NCBI RefSeq assembly: GCF_017301735.1
Contig: NZ_CP071090.1
Location: forward strand, 1,798,001-1,862,000
Direction: 5' to 3'
Origin: Pyxidicoccus parkwaysis
GTDB taxonomy: Bacteria > Myxococcota > Myxococcia > Myxococcales > Myxococcaceae
Length of the DNA: 64,000 nt
Under the pieces are notes generated by a model. The model did no database searches. It was not told the origin of the DNA and saw nothing but the letters and a program-made list of their open reading frames with translations. This document shows positions 20,491 through 29,386 of this stretch, piece after piece. How positions within the stretch are numbered: the first letter of the stretch is position 1; each line of letters begins with the position of its first letter. The position numbers were made by a program, and so were the translations under genes.

Positions 20491-21132
20491 ATGATTGGTT
20501 GCGTGCAGGACCATCTGGAGGCCATCTACGGCTTCACCTGCGAGGCCCGGGCGGAAGTCTTCGTCGTGGACACCGAGGCCGCGGTGCAGCTCGGCGGCAC
20601 GGGGCGGAGCGAGGAGGAGCTGCTCGTCCACGAGGACGGGGACGCGCTGGAGCTGGCCCTGTACCTGTCCCCCGCGCTGTTGGACCGGCTGAAGCCCTAC
20701 GCGTCCGGCCCGCTGGGCCACATGCTGGACGGTGACTTGGACGGCTACTGCCAGGTGGCCGAGGGCGTCAGCCACTTCCTCTACATGGCGCACACCGCGG
20801 CCCACGGGCGGACGGTGTCGCTGCTGGAGCTGGAGGCGCAGGCGGAGGTGGACAAGTTCGCCGTGTGCCTGATGCACCGCTGGGGCGAGGGCGTGGGCGC
20901 GTGGGCGGAGGAACTGCTCCGCCGCCTCTTCGAGCGCGTCTCCTACCGGGAGCGGCTGTCACCCCAGGAGCGCTGGCGCTACGAGGAGGCCAACCGGCTT
21001 TCCCGGCGCTTCTGCTCGCGGCTGATGGGGCACGTCACCGGGCGGCGGCTGGACAGGCTCCTGGGGGACCTGCGGTACGCCTACCGGCTGGGGGCGGAGG
21101 CCAAACTGCTCCATTTCGCGCACGGTGGTTGA
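20491..21132 (+). CDS. Unrecognised 213-residue protein, second of a pair
   Basis: GGGAGG lies four bases before ATG 20491, 19 bases after the previous stop, so the two genes are very likely one operon. The product begins DHLEAIYGFTCEARAEVFVV, has YLSPALLDRLKPYA and a hydrophobic-aromatic VSHFLYMAHTAAHGR segment, then a helical C-terminal half rich in Arg and Leu. There is no signal peptide and no recognisable catalytic motif. The Nudix gene follows 36 bases later and may also be co-transcribed. I cannot name a family. Confidence 0.8.
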   Translation: MIGCVQDHLEAIYGFTCEARAEVFVVDTEAAVQLGGTGRSEEELLVHEDGDALELALYLSPALLDRLKPYASGPLGHMLDGDLDGYCQVAEGVSHFLYMAHTAAHGRTVSLLELEAQAEVDKFAVCLMHRWGEGVGAWAEELLRRLFERVSYRERLSPQERWRYEEANRLSRRFCSRLMGHVTGRRLDRLLGDLRYAYRLGAEAKLLHFAHGG

Positions 21133-21168
21133 GCACCCGCCCGCCTGCTTCGGGTAGGGTGGGTGGGT

Positions 21169-21651
21169 ATGCCACGCGAGGCGTCCGCAGGAGGGGTCGT
21201 CATCCGGGAGAGTGCCGGCACCTGGGAGGTGGCCGTCATTCGTCCCCACGGGCGGCCTTTGTGGGCGCTGCCCAAGGGGCACGTGGACCCGGGAGAGACT
21301 CCGGAGCAGACGGCGAGCCGCGAGGTGCACGAGGAGACGGGGCTCACCGCGACGCTGCTCGCGCCGCTGGGCGAGATTCGCTACGTCTACCAGTTCCGAG
21401 GGCAGCGCATCTTCAAGCGCGTCCACTTCTTCCTCTTCCGCTACCAGGCGGGCGCGCTGGGGCCGCTGCCGGGGCCGCGCGTGGAGGTGGACGAGGTGCG
21501 CTGGGTGCCGGTGGCACAGCTGGTGCCGATGCTCGGCTACAAGGGAGAGAAGGCCGTGGCGTCACGCGCGATGCGGTGGCTGCGCTCGCAGGGCCTGCTC
21601 CCGGAGGCCGCCCCCGCTCCAGTCAGGACACCGGAGAAGGAGGGCGGCTGA
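21169..21651 (+). CDS. Nudix hydrolase
   Basis: Nudix hydrolases cleave nucleoside diphosphates linked to another group, using a Mg-binding Nudix box. The box is perfect here: GHVDPGETPEQTASREVHEE continuing TGL (GX5EX7REUXEEXGU). RPHGRPLWALPKG upstream and the Trp-containing WVPVAQL downstream fit the AP4A-pyrophosphatase or general sanitising subgroup, but the substrate cannot be named. ATG 21169 has no clear ribosome site; TAGGGT eight bases upstream suggests a leaderless transcript. A GTG two codons earlier is also possible. The product is 160 residues. Confidence 0.93.
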   Translation: MPREASAGGVVIRESAGTWEVAVIRPHGRPLWALPKGHVDPGETPEQTASREVHEETGLTATLLAPLGEIRYVYQFRGQRIFKRVHFFLFRYQAGALGPLPGPRVEVDEVRWVPVAQLVPMLGYKGEKAVASRAMRWLRSQGLLPEAAPAPVRTPEKEGG

Positions 21652-21665
21652 GGGCTACGGGAGGC

Positions 21666-21905
21666 TCAGGGCTTCTCGGCGTTGGCGGTGTACTTGCCGG
21701 ACAGCGCCTCGCGCACGTCCCGGTCGAACTTCACGCGGCCGGTGGCCACCTCGCGCAGGGAGAGCACGGGGGGCTTGTTCTTGGACGTCTCGATGATGGG
21801 GCGGGCGCCCGCCATGAGCTGACGCGCGCGCTTGGCGGCGAGCAGCACCAGAGCGAACCGGTTGTCGACGAGGGGGAGGCAGTCTTCGACGGTAACGCGA
21901 GCCAT
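21666..21905 (-). CDS. rpoZ: DNA-directed RNA polymerase omega subunit
   Basis: Omega (79 residues) helps assembly of beta-prime into RNA polymerase and is part of the ppGpp binding site in many bacteria. It begins [20 protein letters not shown], followed by LAAKRARQL, and later [17 protein letters not shown], all core family features. AAGGA lies six bases before ATG. A promoter candidate is present upstream. It is convergent with the Nudix gene, 14 bases apart. It stands alone here, without the spoT or gmk neighbours seen in some bacteria. Confidence 0.95.
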   Translation of the reverse strand: MARVTVEDCLPLVDNRFALVLLAAKRARQLMAGARPIIETSKNKPPVLSLREVATGRVKFDRDVREALSGKYTANAEKP

Positions 21906-21954
21906 GGAACGTCCTTCGAATTCAGTGGGGCTTTGAAGCTACAGGAAGCGGTGA

Positions 21955-21983
21955 AACCTAAAGAGCACCACCCGTCGAGTCAA
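21955..21983 (-). promoter_or_regulatory. Candidate promoter of rpoZ
   Basis: On the minus strand, TTGACT (21978-21983), a 17-base spacer and TAGGTT (21955-21960) are followed by a leader of about 45 bases before ATG 21905. The -35 is near-consensus and the -10 is weak. Confidence 0.5.
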
Positions 21984-22185
21984 GGAAGGACGCACGGGCA
22001 GGGCCGCCGGGCGGACAGGCGCCCCCCGCGCCGATCAGCGCCTCGCGGGGCACCGGGGTAGGGACGGACGCGGGACGGCCCTCTCTCCCCAAGCACGGAG
22101 CAGGCATGCCGGGCCCCGCCTCCGCTTCGCGCGCCTGCCCATCCACCTCCGCGCACATCCCGTAGTCCCTTTTGAAACACAGACG

Positions 22186-22201
22186 CGCTCCGCATGGAGC
22201 G
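22186..22201 (+). promoter_or_regulatory. Hairpin in leader of the 168-residue unknown gene
   Basis: A 6-bp perfect stem CGCTCC / GGAGCG with GCAT loop ends 30 bases before ATG 22231. It is preceded by GAAACACAGA, nearly the same lead that precedes the smc terminator at 12741, so it may be a terminator remnant or a leader structure. Confidence 0.35.
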
Positions 22202-22230
22202 GGGCGCGTGACTCGAAGGGGAACACGACG

Positions 22231-22737
22231 ATGAGCAGCCATCACGACGAGTACATGGACACGGAGTCGGGCGGGGCGATGGAGGCGGAGGCGCGCGAGG
22301 AGTCGCGCGGGCTCGTGACGTTCGATGATGATTCGGAGGAGGCGAAGGTCACCTGCCGCACGGGCAGCTCGCTGGCGGCCGAGCCGGACATCATCAGCAA
22401 CAAGCTCCTCACGGTGCAGGGCTCGCGGACGGCGGTGTTGGACTTGCGGCTCGGCTCGAAGGTGACCTTCAACCCGGGCGTGCCGCCGCAGCTGTGCTCC
22501 ATCAGCCCGGACGACGCGCAATTGCTGCCGGGGCGCTACGTGAACCTGTCCGACGCCATCCGGGTGGTACAGCTTCCCGGGCGGCTGCTGTTCCAGCTCG
22601 ACTTCCAGGACGGGCAGAGGCCCGGCACGCTGGCCTTCCGGCTCAAGTTCGAGGAGCAGCGCATCCAGCCCAAGCGCGCCGTCATCCTGGCCACGGTAGA
22701 CCTGGTGGCCCGCACGGTGATGATTGCTCGCGGCTGA
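22231..22737 (+). CDS. Unrecognised 168-residue acidic protein
   Basis: AAGGGG lies nine bases before ATG 22231. The N-terminal 40 residues are acidic and low-complexity (MSSHHDEYMDTESGGAMEAE). The rest is strand-rich (LLTVQGSRTAVLDLRLGSKV, CSISPDDAQLLPGRYVNLSD, FRLKFEEQR) and ends VDLVARTVMIARG. There is no signal peptide or membrane segment. The beta-rich body could be a PilZ-like or Sm-like barrel, but the diagnostic PilZ motifs (RxxxR and D/NxSxxG) are not seen, so no family is assigned. It converges on the DoxX-like gene with a 15-base gap. Confidence 0.75.
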   Translation: MSSHHDEYMDTESGGAMEAEAREESRGLVTFDDDSEEAKVTCRTGSSLAAEPDIISNKLLTVQGSRTAVLDLRLGSKVTFNPGVPPQLCSISPDDAQLLPGRYVNLSDAIRVVQLPGRLLFQLDFQDGQRPGTLAFRLKFEEQRIQPKRAVILATVDLVARTVMIARG

Positions 22738-22752
22738 CGCGGGCGCCGTGGT

Positions 22753-23112
22753 TCAGGTGTACCACCACGCCCAGAGGATGAGCACGCCCTGGAGGGGCAG
22801 CCGGAGCCAGAGCAGGGGGAGGGGGATCTTCCGGAACTTCTCCGGGTTCATCGTCATGTAGAGGTTGGCCGGGAAGATGGCCACGAAGAGCGCGATGAGG
22901 CCCCACGCAGCAACGTGTCGCGTCTGGGGCACCACGAGCCCCGCGCCGAGCAGCACCTCCGCCACGCCACTCCAGAACACGAGCGGCCCGTGCCACGGGA
23001 GGTACGGCGGCATGATGCGCAGGTAGAAGCGCGGGTTGCGGAAGTGGTTCAGCCCCGCCGCCACCATGAAGAGGGCGAGCAGGTACATCAGGACGAGCTT
23101 CACGGTTTCCAT
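22753..23112 (-). CDS. DoxX-like four-helix membrane protein
   Basis: The 119-residue protein has four predicted membrane helices: LVLMYLLALFMVAAGLNHF, PLVFWSGVAEVLLGAGLVV, VAAWGLIALFVAIFPANLYM and the C-terminal LRLPLQGVLILWAWWY. The order, with the N-terminal AGxxHF and the middle G-x-x-E-x-x-LG motif, fits the DoxX / DUF-type family of small integral membrane proteins whose role is mostly unknown. GGAGGAG lies 10 bases before ATG and is itself within the first copy of the 91-bp tandem repeat described below. It is transcribed away from pgm on the same strand, so pgm read-through into it is possible. Confidence 0.8.
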   Translation of the reverse strand: METVKLVLMYLLALFMVAAGLNHFRNPRFYLRIMPPYLPWHGPLVFWSGVAEVLLGAGLVVPQTRHVAAWGLIALFVAIFPANLYMTMNPEKFRKIPLPLLWLRLPLQGVLILWAWWYT

Positions 23113-23122
23113 GCGGGGCGAG

Positions 23123-23299
23123 GACTCCTCCGGCGCGACTCAAGCGTGCGGAGGAGCCCCGGGTCCAGCATTGCTTCGCGCTACTTGCCCGCGAAGGCCG
23201 CGTCGACGGCGGTGACTCCTCCGGCACCCATCGAGTGCGCGGAGGAGCCCCGGGTCCAGCATTGCTTCGCGCTACTTCGCCGCGAAGGCCGCGTCGACG
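23123..23299. repeat. 91-bp tandem duplication including the 3' end of pgm
   Basis: Two copies offset by 91 bases: GACTCCTCCGGC at 23123 and 23214, and a 61-base block at 23148-23208 versus 23239-23299 with only two mismatches. The right-hand copy contains the real end of pgm ([12 protein letters not shown]). The left-hand copy encodes VDAAFAGK-stop in the same orientation with no gene in front of it. Each unit also carries an inverted repeat CTCCTCCG ... CGGAGGAG, which could form a hairpin after pgm, and which supplies the ribosome site for the DoxX-like gene. Confidence 0.9.
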
Positions 23300-24909
23300 A
23301 TGGCGCGCGCCTCTTGCACGATGGTCTGCAGGTGCGCCTCGTCGCGGAAGCTCTCCGCGTAGATTTTGTACACGTCCTCGGTGCCGGAGGGCCGCGCGGC
23401 GAACCAGCCGTTCTCCGTCACCACCTTCAGGCCGCCGATGTCCGCGTTGTTGCCGGGTGCGCGTGTGAGGCGCTGGGTGATGGGCTCGCCCGCGAGCGTG
23501 GTGGCCTTCACCGTCTCCGGAGACAGCTTCTTCAGCGCGGCCTTCTGAGCGGGCGTGGCCGGCTGGTCGATGCGCGTGTAGTGCGGCGCGCCGAACTTCG
23601 CGGCCTGGTCCTGGTAGTGCTGACCCGGGTCCTTGCCGGTGCGCGCGAGAATCTCCACGGCCAGGAGGTCCATGATGATGCCGTCCTTGTCCGTGGTCCA
23701 CACGCTGCCGTCGCGGCGGAGGAAGGACGCGCCCGCGCTCTCCTCGCCACCGAAGCCGAGCGAGCCGTCCACCAGCCCGTCCACGAACCACTTGAACCCC
23801 ACCGGCACCTCGACGACGCGGCGGCCGAGGTTCTTCGCCACGCGGTCGATGAGGGCGCTGCTCACCAGCGTCTTGCCGACGGCGATGCCGAACGCCCAGT
23901 CCGGCCGGTTGCGGAAGAGGTAGCCGATGGCCACCGCGAGGTAGTGGTTGGGATTCATCAACCCCATGCTGCGCGTGACGATGCCGTGCCGGTCCGAGTC
24001 CGCGTCGTTGCCGAAGGCGATGTCGTACTGGTCCTTCAGCCGCACCAGGTTCGCCATGGCATACGGCGACGAGCAGTCCATGCGGATCTTCCCGTCATGG
24101 TCCAGCGGCATGAAGCGGAACGTCGGGTCTACCGTGGGGTTGACCACGTGCAGATTCAAGCCGTACCGCGTGGCGATGGGCTCCCAGTACGCGACGTTGG
24201 AGCCACCGAGCGGGTCCGCGCCAATCTTCAACTTCCCGCCGCGCAGCGCCTCCATGTCCACCACGCTGCCCAGGTCCTCCACATACGGGGTGATGAAGTC
24301 ATGGGGCTTCACCGTGGGCGCGGTGCGTGCGCGCTCGTGGGGGATGCGCTGCACGCCCGCGTTGCCGCTGGCCAGCAACTCATTGGCGCGGCGCTCGACG
24401 ACGGAGGTGACGTTGGTGTCCGCGGGGCCGCCGTTGGGCGGGTTGTATTTGATGCCGCCGTCCTCGGGCGGGTTGTGGGACGGGGTGATGACGATGCCGT
24501 CCGCGAGCCCGGCCTTGCGGCCCTTGTTGTACGTGAGGATGGCGTGGGAGATGACGGGCGTTGGCGTGGCGATGTCGCTGAAGCGCACCTGCACGCCATT
24601 GGCGGCGAGCACCTCCAGCGCGGTGCGCTGCGCCGGCTCGGAGAGGGCATGCGTGTCCATGCCCAGGTACAGCGGCCCGTCGATGCCCTGCTGCTTGCGG
24701 TACTCGCAGACGGCCTGTGTCACCGCGAGGATGTGGGCTTCGTTGAAGCTGCGGCGCGCGGAGGAGCCGCGGTGGCCGGAGGTGCCGAAGGCGACGCGCT
24801 GCTCCGGGACATTCACGTCCGGGCGCTCGGAGTAGTACTGGGCGCGCAGCTTCTCGGGGTCGATGAGCAGTTCTACCGGTGGGGGCTTGCCAGCGAGAGG
24901 GTGGGCCAT
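23272..24909 (-). CDS. pgm: Phosphoglucomutase (alpha-D-glucose-specific)
   Basis: The enzyme interconverts glucose-1-phosphate and glucose-6-phosphate, linking central metabolism with glycogen, trehalose and envelope polysaccharides. The 545 residues match the E. coli Pgm type in length. [12 protein letters not shown] is the N-terminal signature, [17 protein letters not shown] carries the phosphoserine loop, DADSDRHG the Mg site, [11 protein letters not shown] the sugar site and [15 protein letters not shown] the C-terminal phosphate site. ATG 24909 is chosen to give the family's usual N-terminus. The gene's last 28 bases are duplicated downstream. No other gene of the pathway is adjacent. 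Confidence 0.96.
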   Translation of the reverse strand: MAHPLAGKPPPVELLIDPEKLRAQYYSERPDVNVPEQRVAFGTSGHRGSSARRSFNEAHILAVTQAVCEYRKQQGIDGPLYLGMDTHALSEPAQRTALEVLAANGVQVRFSDIATPTPVISHAILTYNKGRKAGLADGIVITPSHNPPEDGGIKYNPPNGGPADTNVTSVVERRANELLASGNAGVQRIPHERARTAPTVKPHDFITPYVEDLGSVVDMEALRGGKLKIGADPLGGSNVAYWEPIATRYGLNLHVVNPTVDPTFRFMPLDHDGKIRMDCSSPYAMANLVRLKDQYDIAFGNDADSDRHGIVTRSMGLMNPNHYLAVAIGYLFRNRPDWAFGIAVGKTLVSSALIDRVAKNLGRRVVEVPVGFKWFVDGLVDGSLGFGGEESAGASFLRRDGSVWTTDKDGIIMDLLAVEILARTGKDPGQHYQDQAAKFGAPHYTRIDQPATPAQKAALKKLSPETVKATTLAGEPITQRLTRAPGNNADIGGLKVVTENGWFAARPSGTEDVYKIYAESFRDEAHLQTIVQEARAIVDAAFAAK

Positions 24910-25037
24910 AGGCGCGCCACCATAGGCAGGGCGCACGCCGGATGGCTTCCCCAACTTGCGTCACCTGTACGCCGGTACACCGTGACGCGGGCCCTCAGGG
25001 CCGTGTCACACGCTACCCACTGTGGACTCGCGAGCAG

Positions 25038-26675
25038 TCAGCGCGCTTCGGCCGCGCCGGTGGGGGAGGGCGGGGCCTCCTCCTCCGGGAGGTAGAACGC
25101 CCCGGAGCGCGCGGCGAGCGTGGCCGCGGTGAGCAGGCCCACCATTGCCCCGAAGATGACGATGCCGGCCAGCGTCACCCAGTCTCCGACGGACGCGGGC
25201 TGGAGCATCGCGGACAGCGCCGCGCCGAAGTCGAAACCACCCGCCGGATTCGTACGCACCGCCTGCATCGCGCCGAGCAGCGCCGTCGTCAGCCCGCCCA
25301 GCACGATGCCCGACATGCCCGACAGCACGGCAGCCGTCGTGAGCGCGCCCCGGCTCATGACCCGGGTGGCCGGACGGACCTGGGCCTCCACGTCGAAGTT
25401 CGGGTCCTTCACGCCCGGCGGCACGAAGCGCGCGAGCAGCAGCAGGCCGGGGATGCCCGCCACCATGGTGAGCCAGAAGAAGTTCTCCCAGCCCATGGCA
25501 TGGACGGCGAAGCCGCTGATGGGGCCCGCCAACACGCGCGGAATGGAGAAGAGGCTGGAGAGCAGCGCGAATTGCGTGGCGGAGAAGCGCTTCTGCGTCA
25601 GCCGCATGAGCAGCACGGAGAATGCGCCGGTGCCCAGGCCCTGCGTCACCTGCTCGAAGCCGATGGCCGAATACATGAGCAATTCATTCGGCGCCCCGGC
25701 GCGCGCCACGAGGACATAGCCAATGTTGGAGACAATCTGCACCACGCCGAACAGCCACAGCGCCCGGCCCAGCCCCAGCACCGTCGTCCACGCGCCGCCA
25801 ATCAGCGTGCCGGCGATGGTTCCGAACAAACCGAGGGTGCCCAGCGCCACGCCGCGGTCCGTGGCGCTGTAGCCCATGTCCACCAGGAAGGGCCGCATCA
25901 GCGAGCTGCCCAGGTTGTCCGCCAGCTTGTACGCGAAGACGAACGCCAGGATTTCCAGCGCGCGGTGCCGCTGCAGGAAGCCCACGAAGGGGTACCAGGC
26001 GGCGTCCTTGAGCGAGCGCGGAGGCGGGAGGTGCTCCTCGGGCTCCGGCGCGAAGCGGGTGATGATGAGTATCGGCAGATAGAGCAGCGCCAGCCCGATG
26101 ACGACGATGCTCCAGGAGATGCGCCCCGCGAGGGTAATCGCCGCCGAGCCCGCGATGAACATGGCCGCGCGGTACAGCGCCACGCGCGCACCCACCGCGA
26201 TGCCCTGCTCCTCCTTGCGCAGCACCTCCACCGAGTACGCGTCGATGGCGATGTCCTGCGTGGCCGCGGAGAAGGCCACCGCCAGGGCCAGCGCCCCCAC
26301 CACCCACGCCGCCTCGGGGTGATTGGCCACGCCCGCCATCGCCAGCGTGGTGGCGAACAGCGCCACCTGCGCCACCGCCATCCAGCCGCGCCGCCGGCCC
26401 CAGAAGGGCGGCACGTAGCGGTCCATCAGCGGCGACCAGAGGAACTTGAAGGACCAGGGCGCCTGCGCCAGCGTCACGAGGCCCACCACGCGGATGTCCA
26501 CGCCGGCGCTGCGCAGCCAGTCGGGAATCGCAATCCAGACGAGGCCCAGGGGCAGGCCCGAAGAAAACGAGAGCAGCGTCACCGCGGCCGTACGCCAGGA
26601 GGCCATGGCCATCGCCAGGCTCTTCAGTGTCCCCGGACGCTGCGCGCGCGCCTCGTTCTTCTGCCCGTCACTCAT
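25038..26675 (-). CDS. AmpG-like major facilitator permease
   Basis: The 545-residue membrane protein has about 12-14 hydrophobic segments and a central loop near 215-240 (RFAPEPEEHLPPPRSLKDAA). The first helix and loop (SFSSGLPLGLVWIAIPDWLR, later FLWSPLMDRYVPPFWGRRRG) match AmpG-type transporters, which import anhydromuropeptides from peptidoglycan turnover in Gram-negative bacteria. QDIAIDAYSVE is another AmpG signature. The C-terminal part contains two extra helices, as in many AmpG homologues. No ampD or ampC is near, so the substrate is inferred only from family likeness. Confidence 0.85.
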   Translation of the reverse strand: MSDGQKNEARAQRPGTLKSLAMAMASWRTAAVTLLSFSSGLPLGLVWIAIPDWLRSAGVDIRVVGLVTLAQAPWSFKFLWSPLMDRYVPPFWGRRRGWMAVAQVALFATTLAMAGVANHPEAAWVVGALALAVAFSAATQDIAIDAYSVEVLRKEEQGIAVGARVALYRAAMFIAGSAAITLAGRISWSIVVIGLALLYLPILIITRFAPEPEEHLPPPRSLKDAAWYPFVGFLQRHRALEILAFVFAYKLADNLGSSLMRPFLVDMGYSATDRGVALGTLGLFGTIAGTLIGGAWTTVLGLGRALWLFGVVQIVSNIGYVLVARAGAPNELLMYSAIGFEQVTQGLGTGAFSVLLMRLTQKRFSATQFALLSSLFSIPRVLAGPISGFAVHAMGWENFFWLTMVAGIPGLLLLARFVPPGVKDPNFDVEAQVRPATRVMSRGALTTAAVLSGMSGIVLGGLTTALLGAMQAVRTNPAGGFDFGAALSAMLQPASVGDWVTLAGIVIFGAMVGLLTAATLAARSGAFYLPEEEAPPSPTGAAEAR

Positions 26676-26822
26676 GGGCGCGCACTATACCGGCTCATGT
26701 CTCGAGCAACGGATTTCGTGTTGCCCCTCGCCTGACGGGCTGCCAGCCCGACGACAGGCCGGGGCCGCCCGTCCGCTGCGCGACACACCCGGAAGCATGC
26801 GGCCGGGCACGCTCGCGACGGG

Positions 26823-27779
26823 CTACTCGTCCAGCGCCGAGAAGTTCGGGCAGGTGGCCCGGTCGCCGAGCGTCGGGTTGAAGAAGTCCCAGCTCCTGGC
26901 GATGAACGTGACGCGGCCCAGCGCATTCCAGCACTCGGTGTACTTCGCGCCCTTGATGTCACCGTCGAGCACCAGCAGCACGCCCATGCCCCGGCCGTCA
27001 GGGGCCCAGCGCGTGGTCAGCTCCACGTCCTCCAGCTTGCCCCCGATGACGAGGTCCGTGGAGGGCAGCCGGAACTTCATCTCCCCCAACTGGCCCTCGG
27101 CCTCGCGGTAGGTGTAGCGCGTGGGGCTCACCAGGCCGCCCACGGGCGTGAAGACCATCTCCACCCGGGTGGGAAGGGCCTTCGTCTGGTAGTCGATGTC
27201 CAGCCGGTCCAGCGCGACGAGGTCCGTGGTGAAGTCCTTCTCCTTGGCCTTCTTCACGTCCAGGTACAGCGCGCCCACGCCCTTGCGGATGCCCGCGTCC
27301 GCCTCGAAGGTGCCCGACAGGAAGGCCCACCACGCGGCGTCGCCCTCGCCGGTGCGGCGGTACTCCAGCCGGTAGTCGAAGCGCAGCTCCACCCGCTCCA
27401 TGACGAAGCGCACGTCGAAGCCCGGGTGCGCCTTGTCGCGGAACGGGCCCCACACGCGCCGGTCCGGCTCGCGCGTGGTGGGCGACGTGGTGCGGATGTT
27501 CTCCAGCAGCGTCAACAGCCCGTCCACCGCGGTGTTGAAGTCGCGGCCCGTCTCGTCCGTGTTCGTGGCGAGCTCGGACACCTCGCCCAGGTTGACGACG
27601 AGCGTGTCCTTGCGCGTCGTCAGTCCACCGCCCGAGCGCCCTTGACTGCTCGCGGGCAGCTTCGCGGCCAGGTCCTCGCGCTGGGGCAGCGCGTTGAGGA
27701 ACTCGAGGTCGTCATTGGAGAAGTCGCCGCCGCACGCGGCCGCCGCCAGACACAGACAGGCCAGAGCCAGATGTCGCAT
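26823..27779 (-). CDS. Lipoprotein B of the caspase operon (paralogue of 30721-31701)
   Basis: The 318-residue product begins MRHLALACLCLAAAAC, a lipoprotein signal with Cys16, then GGDFSNDD. AAGGGG lies eight bases before ATG 27779. An ATG at 27794 would overlap the caspase stop by 4 bases but has no ribosome site. The body has WGPFRDKAHPG, and near the end TTRWAPDGRGMGVLLVLDGD, ECWN, then FNPTLGDRATCPNFSALDE. The last 60 residues share the same order of Gly, Arg, ECW, NP and CxNFS with lipoprotein A at the other end of the operon, so the two are likely paralogues. Function is unknown. It is the last gene of the operon. Confidence 0.8.
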   Translation of the reverse strand: MRHLALACLCLAAAACGGDFSNDDLEFLNALPQREDLAAKLPASSQGRSGGGLTTRKDTLVVNLGEVSELATNTDETGRDFNTAVDGLLTLLENIRTTSPTTREPDRRVWGPFRDKAHPGFDVRFVMERVELRFDYRLEYRRTGEGDAAWWAFLSGTFEADAGIRKGVGALYLDVKKAKEKDFTTDLVALDRLDIDYQTKALPTRVEMVFTPVGGLVSPTRYTYREAEGQLGEMKFRLPSTDLVIGGKLEDVELTTRWAPDGRGMGVLLVLDGDIKGAKYTECWNALGRVTFIARSWDFFNPTLGDRATCPNFSALDE

Positions 27780-27790
27780 CGCGTGCCCCT

Positions 27791-29386
27791 TCATGGCTGA
27801 TAGGCGAGGAACGCGCCCAGCTCCCAGTAACCCAGCGAGCGCTGCTCATCGACGGTGTATTGGAGATAGTGGAGCCGGGCCTGCCCGCTGATGTGCAGGC
27901 GCGGCAGCGGACGCCAGCGCAGGCCGCCCACGATGCCCGGGGAGAACATGGCGAACTTCTGGTCCGGGAAGCCCTCGTCCTCGAAGTCGCGCCGCAGCAG
28001 GAGGTACGCGAGCCTCCCGCCCACGAAGGGAGAGATGCGTCCATGGGGCCACTCGGCGGTGAGCGTCGTGCCCAGGCTCGTCACCGAGTAGCGGTACGCC
28101 GGCCCCGCCAGCGTGGGCAGCGCCAGCACCGCCTGCTTCCCGCCCACCGCCACGTCCACGCCCCACACCCAGTCGCGGCGGAAGTAGTCGTGGAGCTGCG
28201 CCTCCGCGCCCACGAGGCCCACGGAGAGGAACAGCGAGTCGCGCGTGGGCGCGTCGAAGAAGGACTGCACACCACCCGACAGGCCCACCGTCCACCACGC
28301 GCCGCCCTCCCGCGCCTCGCCCTTCACCGGGTCGTCGGAGAAGGGCGCGTCTCGCAGCCGCGTCTCCTCCAGTATCGCCGCCCGCCCGCGCGGTACGTCC
28401 ACCTCGCCGATGCGCAGCCGGTCCGGCAGGCGGCGCTTCACGCGGTATGTGCCCGGCGCCAGCGCCACGCGGCGCTCCACGTCCGCCGTCTTGTCCAGCT
28501 CCGCCACCACCATGCCGCCCGGGTCCACGAAGTAGTACGTGCCCGCGGGCGCGGCGCCCGGCACCAGCAGGCCCTCACTGCTGGCGCGCAAATCCGTCAG
28601 CACCAGGTCGCCATTGCCCGCGAGGTCGTAGCTGAACGTCGGGTGCTGCGGGCCCGCGCTGCTGGCCGCCGTGTCCGCCACCGTGCGCGCGTACGCATGC
28701 GAGTACGCCTCGAACAGCGTCACCCGTCCGTCGCCGCTGCGGTCCGCGTCACCCAGCAGGCCGCTGGCCAGGTGGTGCGAGAAGTAGCTGCCCCCGAGCG
28801 CGTCCGACTCCTGCGAGTCCTCGTCCGCCGAGCTCGACGTGAGGATGACCAGACCCCGCGCATCGCGGGCCGCGCCGGATTCAATCTCGAAGGCCGGTGC
28901 CCGCCGCGCGCCCTTGGTGCGCGTCAACGCGCCGGAGCGGCACGAGTCGAGGATGGCGATGCGGATGTCCACCGGCGCCTCCGCGAGCCGGCGCTTCAGG
29001 TCTTCATAGGCCAGCCGCGAGTCACCCAGCCGCAGCGCGCCGTCCTTCGCGTGGCCCGAGTAGTAGACCATCAGCGCGGTGCGCTCGCCCCGTGCGCGGG
29101 CCTCTCTCGCGCGCGCCTCCAGCTCCGTCAGCGCGGCGAGGAAGTCGCGCGAGTCCTCGTCGAGCAGCAGCTTCGCGTCCCCGGGCGCCACACCGCCGAG
29201 GCGTTGCAGCAGCGTGTACATCTTCCGCGCGTCGTCGCGGGCGAAGCGCAGGGGGCGCGTGTCGTTGCCGCCCTCGTCATTGCCGGCCACCAGCGCGAAG
29301 CGGCGCAGCGTGTCCGCGTGCGCGGCGGTGGCCATGAGGGCCAGCGCGAGGGCCAGCGCCCGGAATGGAGAGGGCAGGGGACTCAT
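27791..29386 (-). CDS. Secreted caspase-family protease with C-terminal beta-rich barrel-like domain
   Basis: The 531-residue protein has a signal peptide (residues 1-24, cleavage after AHA), a caspase-like p20-type domain (about 27-245) with catalytic His112 in YYSGHA and Cys149 in LDSCRSG, a middle beta region (about 265-345; GTYYFVDPGGMVVAELDK, GTYRVKRRLPD), and a C-terminal strand-rich region from about 365 to 531. The last has alternating aromatic/hydrophobic strands and ends in a hydrophobic aromatic stretch (LGAFLAYQP), like an outer-membrane barrel. Cleavage specificity is unknown. The start overlaps the anti-sigma stop by 4 bases (ATGA), so it is translationally coupled. It is the effector candidate of the operon. 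Confidence 0.88.
   Translation of the reverse strand: MSPLPSPFRALALALALMATAAHADTLRRFALVAGNDEGGNDTRPLRFARDDARKMYTLLQRLGGVAPGDAKLLLDEDSRDFLAALTELEARAREARARGERTALMVYYSGHAKDGALRLGDSRLAYEDLKRRLAEAPVDIRIAILDSCRSGALTRTKGARRAPAFEIESGAARDARGLVILTSSSADEDSQESDALGGSYFSHHLASGLLGDADRSGDGRVTLFEAYSHAYARTVADTAASSAGPQHPTFSYDLAGNGDLVLTDLRASSEGLLVPGAAPAGTYYFVDPGGMVVAELDKTADVERRVALAPGTYRVKRRLPDRLRIGEVDVPRGRAAILEETRLRDAPFSDDPVKGEAREGGAWWTVGLSGGVQSFFDAPTRDSLFLSVGLVGAEAQLHDYFRRDWVWGVDVAVGGKQAVLALPTLAGPAYRYSVTSLGTTLTAEWPHGRISPFVGGRLAYLLLRRDFEDEGFPDQKFAMFSPGIVGGLRWRPLPRLHISGQARLHYLQYTVDEQRSLGYWELGAFLAYQP

Larger units (their letters stand above)
21906..22230. other. Intergenic interval between rpoZ and a divergent gene
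   Basis: This 325-base gap holds the rpoZ leader and its candidate promoter, a stretch without obvious signals, then an 'A-rich lead' CGTAGTCCCTTTTGAAACACAG followed by a hairpin at 22186-22201 just ahead of the next gene. No open frame in it looks coding. Confidence 0.6.
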
